Below, one piece after another: positions 6,381 to 8,977 of a DNA stretch of 8,977 bases. The translations under genes and the position numbers were made by a program. Below the pieces are notes generated by a model. That model worked only from the letters and a program-made list of their open reading frames with translations, was not told the origin of the DNA and searched no databases. The DNA comes from Desulfobacteraceae bacterium (GTDB lineage: Bacteria; Desulfobacterota; Desulfobacteria; Desulfobacterales; Desulfosalsimonadaceae). The DNA lies in contig JAGXHH010000175.1 of assembly GCA_024636355.1 (NCBI GenBank), positions 1 to 8,977 of the forward strand. Direction: 5' to 3'. How positions within the stretch are numbered: position 1 is the stretch's first letter; every line of letters starts with the position of its first letter.

Positions 6381-7550
6381 CTATCTAGCCTGGCTGCTTT
6401 TCGGCAGAACCGCCTCTGAATCCCACTCTGCCGGAAGGAGCTGACCGGGTTTTTCGCCCTGTTTTTCCTTGAGTTTTTTTAAACCCGGACGGGCAAATTT
6501 CATGTGACCTTCCTTCAGGGTCCGACCATTGATGGCCGCCTCACTGCGAAGGCGATGGCCTGCAGTCCGCTCCAGCTGACGCCCGAGCCAGAGCATGCGG
6601 TCCACATCATAGCCATGTTCGATACCCATTTCATCCACCTGAACCAGCATGTCTTCCAGGCATGAAAGCCCTACGAAGCGCGGGTCATTATAATAATATT
6701 CTCCGGTTCCCGGAACCGGACTGTCATCTAAGAAATTGGCCGGTTGACCGCCCAAGCCGCCTAAAGTCGCCTCAAAATAGGTAATGCCGGCCTGCAGCGC
6801 CGCCAGTATCGATGCGGAGGCGACCCGCTTGGTTTCGTGGAAATGTGCAATGTGAAGGTCCGTATTGGGAATTGCATCGAGGATCATCGAAAAATACCGA
6901 TACACATCCGGTGCCGATGCACTGCCGTCATGATCGGCATGCTCGATGTCCGACGCCCCGATTTCCAGCCAGCGTTTGGTGAATTCGACGGCATCCTTTA
7001 ATTCGGTTGCGCCGGCAATCGGACTCCCCCAGATCGTGCTGACGGTGCCGCACATTTTGATACCGGCATCCGTGCACTTTTTAATGCAGCGTTCGGCCTC
7101 CTTCCAATAAACCGGAAGGGTTGTGCCGGAATTGGCAAAGTGATGCTCTTCTTCGGTGGAGACCATCATCAGGATGCGATCCGGGCCGATGCCTTTTTCC
7201 TTAAGCTTGATGGCCCGATCCACTGAAGGCTCACGGATGGTCACCGCAGTAATGCAGATATCTTCGGTGTTGATCCCTTTTTTGGCGCACCTTTTTTTGA
7301 AGAGATCGCTGCGCAGGTGGCCCAGAACGTCTTCCGCATCGGCAAACTGGGGCAGCAGGTAGGGATTGCCCAGGTTGGTCACCTCTATGTTCCGGCATCC
7401 CGCAAAGATGAGTTCTTCGGCATAAAATATTTTTGCCCGGGTGGAGATGAATTTTTCGAGATGCTGGAAACCGTCTCGAATCGTGATATCGCCGATGGTC
7501 ACTTTCTTCGGCATCCGGGGAAAGATTTTCCAGTAATCGTATTCTGTCAT
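6381..7550 (-). CDS. HMG-CoA-lyase-like DRE-TIM metallolyase with Gln at the usual catalytic Cys position
   Basis: DRE-TIM metallolyases cleave or form C-C bonds on acyl-CoA or oxo-acid substrates with a divalent metal in a TIM barrel. The expected role from context is cleavage of HMG-CoA to acetyl-CoA and acetoacetate. Visible motifs are ITIRDGFQ (22-29) with Arg25 and Asp26, the barrel segment IEVTNLGNP (55-63), EHADHDGSA (203-211) with Asp206, and the metal-binding AHFHET (235-240) with His236 and His238. The loop that carries the catalytic Cys in true HMG-CoA lyases (GLGGCP) reads GGLGGQPANF here, so Gln269 replaces it. At 389 residues the protein is longer than bacterial HMG-CoA lyases (about 300), with an extra N-terminal arm and a basic C-terminal tail from about 345. 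Start: AAAGGAG seven bases before ATG 7550. It is flanked by the carboxyltransferase (72-bp gap) and acetoacetyl-CoA synthetase (30 bp). Superfamily membership is certain; the exact substrate is not. Confidence 0.85.
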   Translation of the reverse strand: MTEYDYWKIFPRMPKKVTIGDITIRDGFQHLEKFISTRAKIFYAEELIFAGCRNIEVTNLGNPYLLPQFADAEDVLGHLRSDLFKKRCAKKGINTEDICITAVTIREPSVDRAIKLKEKGIGPDRILMMVSTEEEHHFANSGTTLPVYWKEAERCIKKCTDAGIKMCGTVSTIWGSPIAGATELKDAVEFTKRWLEIGASDIEHADHDGSASAPDVYRYFSMILDAIPNTDLHIAHFHETKRVASASILAALQAGITYFEATLGGLGGQPANFLDDSPVPGTGEYYYNDPRFVGLSCLEDMLVQVDEMGIEHGYDVDRMLWLGRQLERTAGHRLRSEAAINGRTLKEGHMKFARPGLKKLKEKQGEKPGQLLPAEWDSEAVLPKSSQAR

Positions 7551-7622
7551 TGGTTAACTCCTTTTAAATAGTTCTGTAAATTCTGTTGAATCTGCTGCCA
7601 TCAAATTTTCTCGTCAAGCCTA

Positions 7623-8977
7623 TCAAAAACGAAAATTACCGAAAGCCGGTGACCCTACGGGTTTCAGGTGACTGACTTCCAGGGCCATGGCCAGCCAGTC
7701 GCGAATCTCGGTGAACTTCAGGGTCCGGTCGTTTAACAAGCGGGAGCCGCAGAAAAAAGGATGCGCTTCGCCGTCATATTTTTCGACCATCTTGGCATAA
7801 AACGCGTCGCGTTCCTCGTCAGACATCGGCTTGCCCTGTGCTTCACGTTTGCGTTCCTCAATGGAAAGCAGCACCCCGCCGGCACTTTTTCCGCTCATTA
7901 CCGATGTGCGACTGCGCATGGTATTAAACAAAAATTTCGGTCGGTAGGCCCGGCCGCACATGCCGTAATTGGCCGCACCATTGTCCGGACCGATCACCAG
8001 CTGAATACGGGGCACCTGGGCGCAGGAAACCGCCCGGACCATATCCGACCCGTATTTCCCGATGCCGGCGTGTTCCGATTCGGAGCCGACCATATAGCCC
8101 GGAGAGGACTGGAGAAACAGCAGCGGCGTTTTCTCATTGGAGCAGCGGACGATCCATTCTGCGGCTTTGCGGGCGGCCTCTTCGAAAACCACCCCGATTT
8201 TGTTCGAGGCGATCACGCCCACCGGAAACCCCTTGATGCGAATTTTACCGGCGAGGATGTTGTCGCCCCTGCCCGGGGCATAGTGTTTCTTATATTCGGA
8301 AAAGTAACTGTCATCGGCGATGGTCTCGAGCACCGCACGGGTATCGATGGCCTGGCTGAAGGACGCCGGCAGGAGGTCATAGAGCCGATCGAGCGGGTAT
8401 AACGGTTCCCTTTCTTCATAACGATGCAGATGGATCGGCTGAATCGGTTCCAGGGAGAGGATTTCCCGGATTCTTTCAACACCCTCATCCTGATTCTGGC
8501 AGAAATGATCCGCCCCGCCCGAAACATGCGTATGCACCCGGGCCCCGCCCAGATCCTCTGCGGAAATCACCTCTCCGGTGGCCATTTTCACCAGCGGCGG
8601 TCCCCCTAGAAAGGAATAGGACATTTTGTCGATCATGACCGACTGGCAGGCCATGAAGACCATATACGCACCACCGGCCGTATTGCCCCCCGTACTCAAG
8701 GTGATCTGTTTAATGCCTTTTGCAGACATCCGGGCCATATTGTAAAACATCGATCCGAAATGCTGATCATCGGGGAACACATCGGCCTGCATCGGCAGGA
8801 ATGCCCCTCCGGAATCTGCGATATAGACGCAGTTCAGGCCGTTTTCTTCAGCTATGGCCTGGGCGCGCATATGTTTTTTCAATGTAATCGGAAAATAGGT
8901 TCCCGCTTTGACCCGGGGGTCGTTGGCAAAAATCATAGTCCAGTTGCCATTGATTTTGCCGAGACCGGTGACCACCC
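7623..8977 (-). CDS. Biotin-dependent acyl-CoA carboxylase, carboxyltransferase (beta) subunit, methylcrotonyl-CoA-carboxylase-like; N-terminus outside window
   Basis: Transfers CO2 from carboxybiotin to an acyl-CoA; the closest type I recognise is the 3-methylcrotonyl-CoA carboxylase beta chain. The 450-450+ visible residues align well with that family up to its C-terminal end (FGNFRF, compare FGIFRM in the human enzyme), and the frame stays open to the window edge. About 85 residues are missing at the N-terminus. Motifs counted from the first visible GTG codon (residue 1) are VTGLGKING (2-10), VKAGTYFPITLKKH (22-35), ADSGGAFLPMQADVFPDDQHFG (the segment around 53-74), TAGGAY (99-104), GPPLVKMATGE and EDLGGA, then a second half with LLFLQSSPGYMVG, CAQVPRIQLVIG and NYGMCGRAY. 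The two Gly-rich loops are the oxyanion holes of the N- and C-terminal crotonase-like folds. No biotin carboxylase or biotin carrier gene lies in the window; these may lie upstream, off the right edge. Substrate choice (methylcrotonyl, geranyl or another acyl-CoA) is not decided by sequence reading alone. Confidence 0.93.
   Translation of the reverse strand, partial: VVTGLGKINGNWTMIFANDPRVKAGTYFPITLKKHMRAQAIAEENGLNCVYIADSGGAFLPMQADVFPDDQHFGSMFYNMARMSAKGIKQITLSTGGNTAGGAYMVFMACQSVMIDKMSYSFLGGPPLVKMATGEVISAEDLGGARVHTHVSGGADHFCQNQDEGVERIREILSLEPIQPIHLHRYEEREPLYPLDRLYDLLPASFSQAIDTRAVLETIADDSYFSEYKKHYAPGRGDNILAGKIRIKGFPVGVIASNKIGVVFEEAARKAAEWIVRCSNEKTPLLFLQSSPGYMVGSESEHAGIGKYGSDMVRAVSCAQVPRIQLVIGPDNGAANYGMCGRAYRPKFLFNTMRSRTSVMSGKSAGGVLLSIEERKREAQGKPMSDEERDAFYAKMVEKYDGEAHPFFCGSRLLNDRTLKFTEIRDWLAMALEVSHLKPVGSPAFGNFRF

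Noticed and set aside
7761..8402. 213-codon plus-strand frame opposite the carboxyltransferase
   Set aside because: Lies wholly within a conserved carboxyltransferase gene on the other strand and has no motif.

Overview
The window reads as ordinary chromosome from a strictly anaerobic, sulfate-reducer-like bacterium of the former Deltaproteobacteria (Desulfobacterota, probably Desulfobacterales). This is an inference from gene content and no marker gene is present. The clues are a methylcrotonyl-CoA-carboxylase-type carboxyltransferase, an HMG-CoA-lyase-like protein and an acetoacetyl-CoA synthetase in a row, a cysteine-rich DUF6125-type protein beside them, and a sigma-54 promoter in front of a diguanylate cyclase. 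The genes look moderately GC-rich. The large divergent intergenic region is clearly AT-rich.

Layout. (1) Positions 1-958, minus strand: the N-terminal 319 residues of a diguanylate cyclase, a DUF484/GAF-like sensor region followed by a GGDEF domain, running off the left edge. (2) Positions 959-1709: a 751-bp AT-rich divergent intergenic region. It holds a near-consensus sigma-54 promoter driving the cyclase, a 12-bp tandem repeat close to it, and a pair of 12-bp direct repeats 31 bp apart at the distance expected for an enhancer-binding activator. It also holds a small GC-rich dyad and a weak stem-loop. (3) Positions 1710-2534, plus strand: a soluble NarL/UhpB-type (HisKA_3) histidine kinase without a sensor domain and without an adjacent response regulator. 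A short heptamer tandem repeat follows its stop codon directly. (4) Positions 2632-3435, minus: a crotonase-superfamily protein. (5) Positions 3470-3524: a terminator-like hairpin. (6) Positions 3551-8977, all minus: a four-gene co-directional block, read from right to left. It consists of the carboxyltransferase (N-terminus off the right edge), the HMG-CoA-lyase-like protein, acetoacetyl-CoA synthetase and the DUF6125-type protein.

How the genes fit together. Carboxyltransferase, HMG-CoA-lyase-like enzyme and acetoacetyl-CoA synthetase form the logical end of leucine/isovalerate catabolism: methylcrotonyl-CoA is carboxylated, methylglutaconyl-CoA is hydrated to HMG-CoA, HMG-CoA is cleaved to acetyl-CoA and acetoacetate, and acetoacetate is reactivated to acetoacetyl-CoA. 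The crotonase at 2632-3435 could nominally supply the hydration. However, two of these enzymes lack a residue expected for the textbook reaction. The lyase has Gln where the HMG-CoA lyase catalytic Cys should be, and the crotonase has Phe at the second catalytic Glu position. The block may therefore act on a related branched acyl-CoA, or these may be variant subfamilies. The left third is a separate signalling locus: a divergent pair of histidine kinase and sigma-54-controlled c-di-GMP synthase.

I see no mobile element, CRISPR array, tRNA or rRNA. I did not find a convincing wholly new system. The most checkable oddities are the substituted lyase active site, the sigma-54/direct-repeat control region, and the terminator hairpin with a competing fold.
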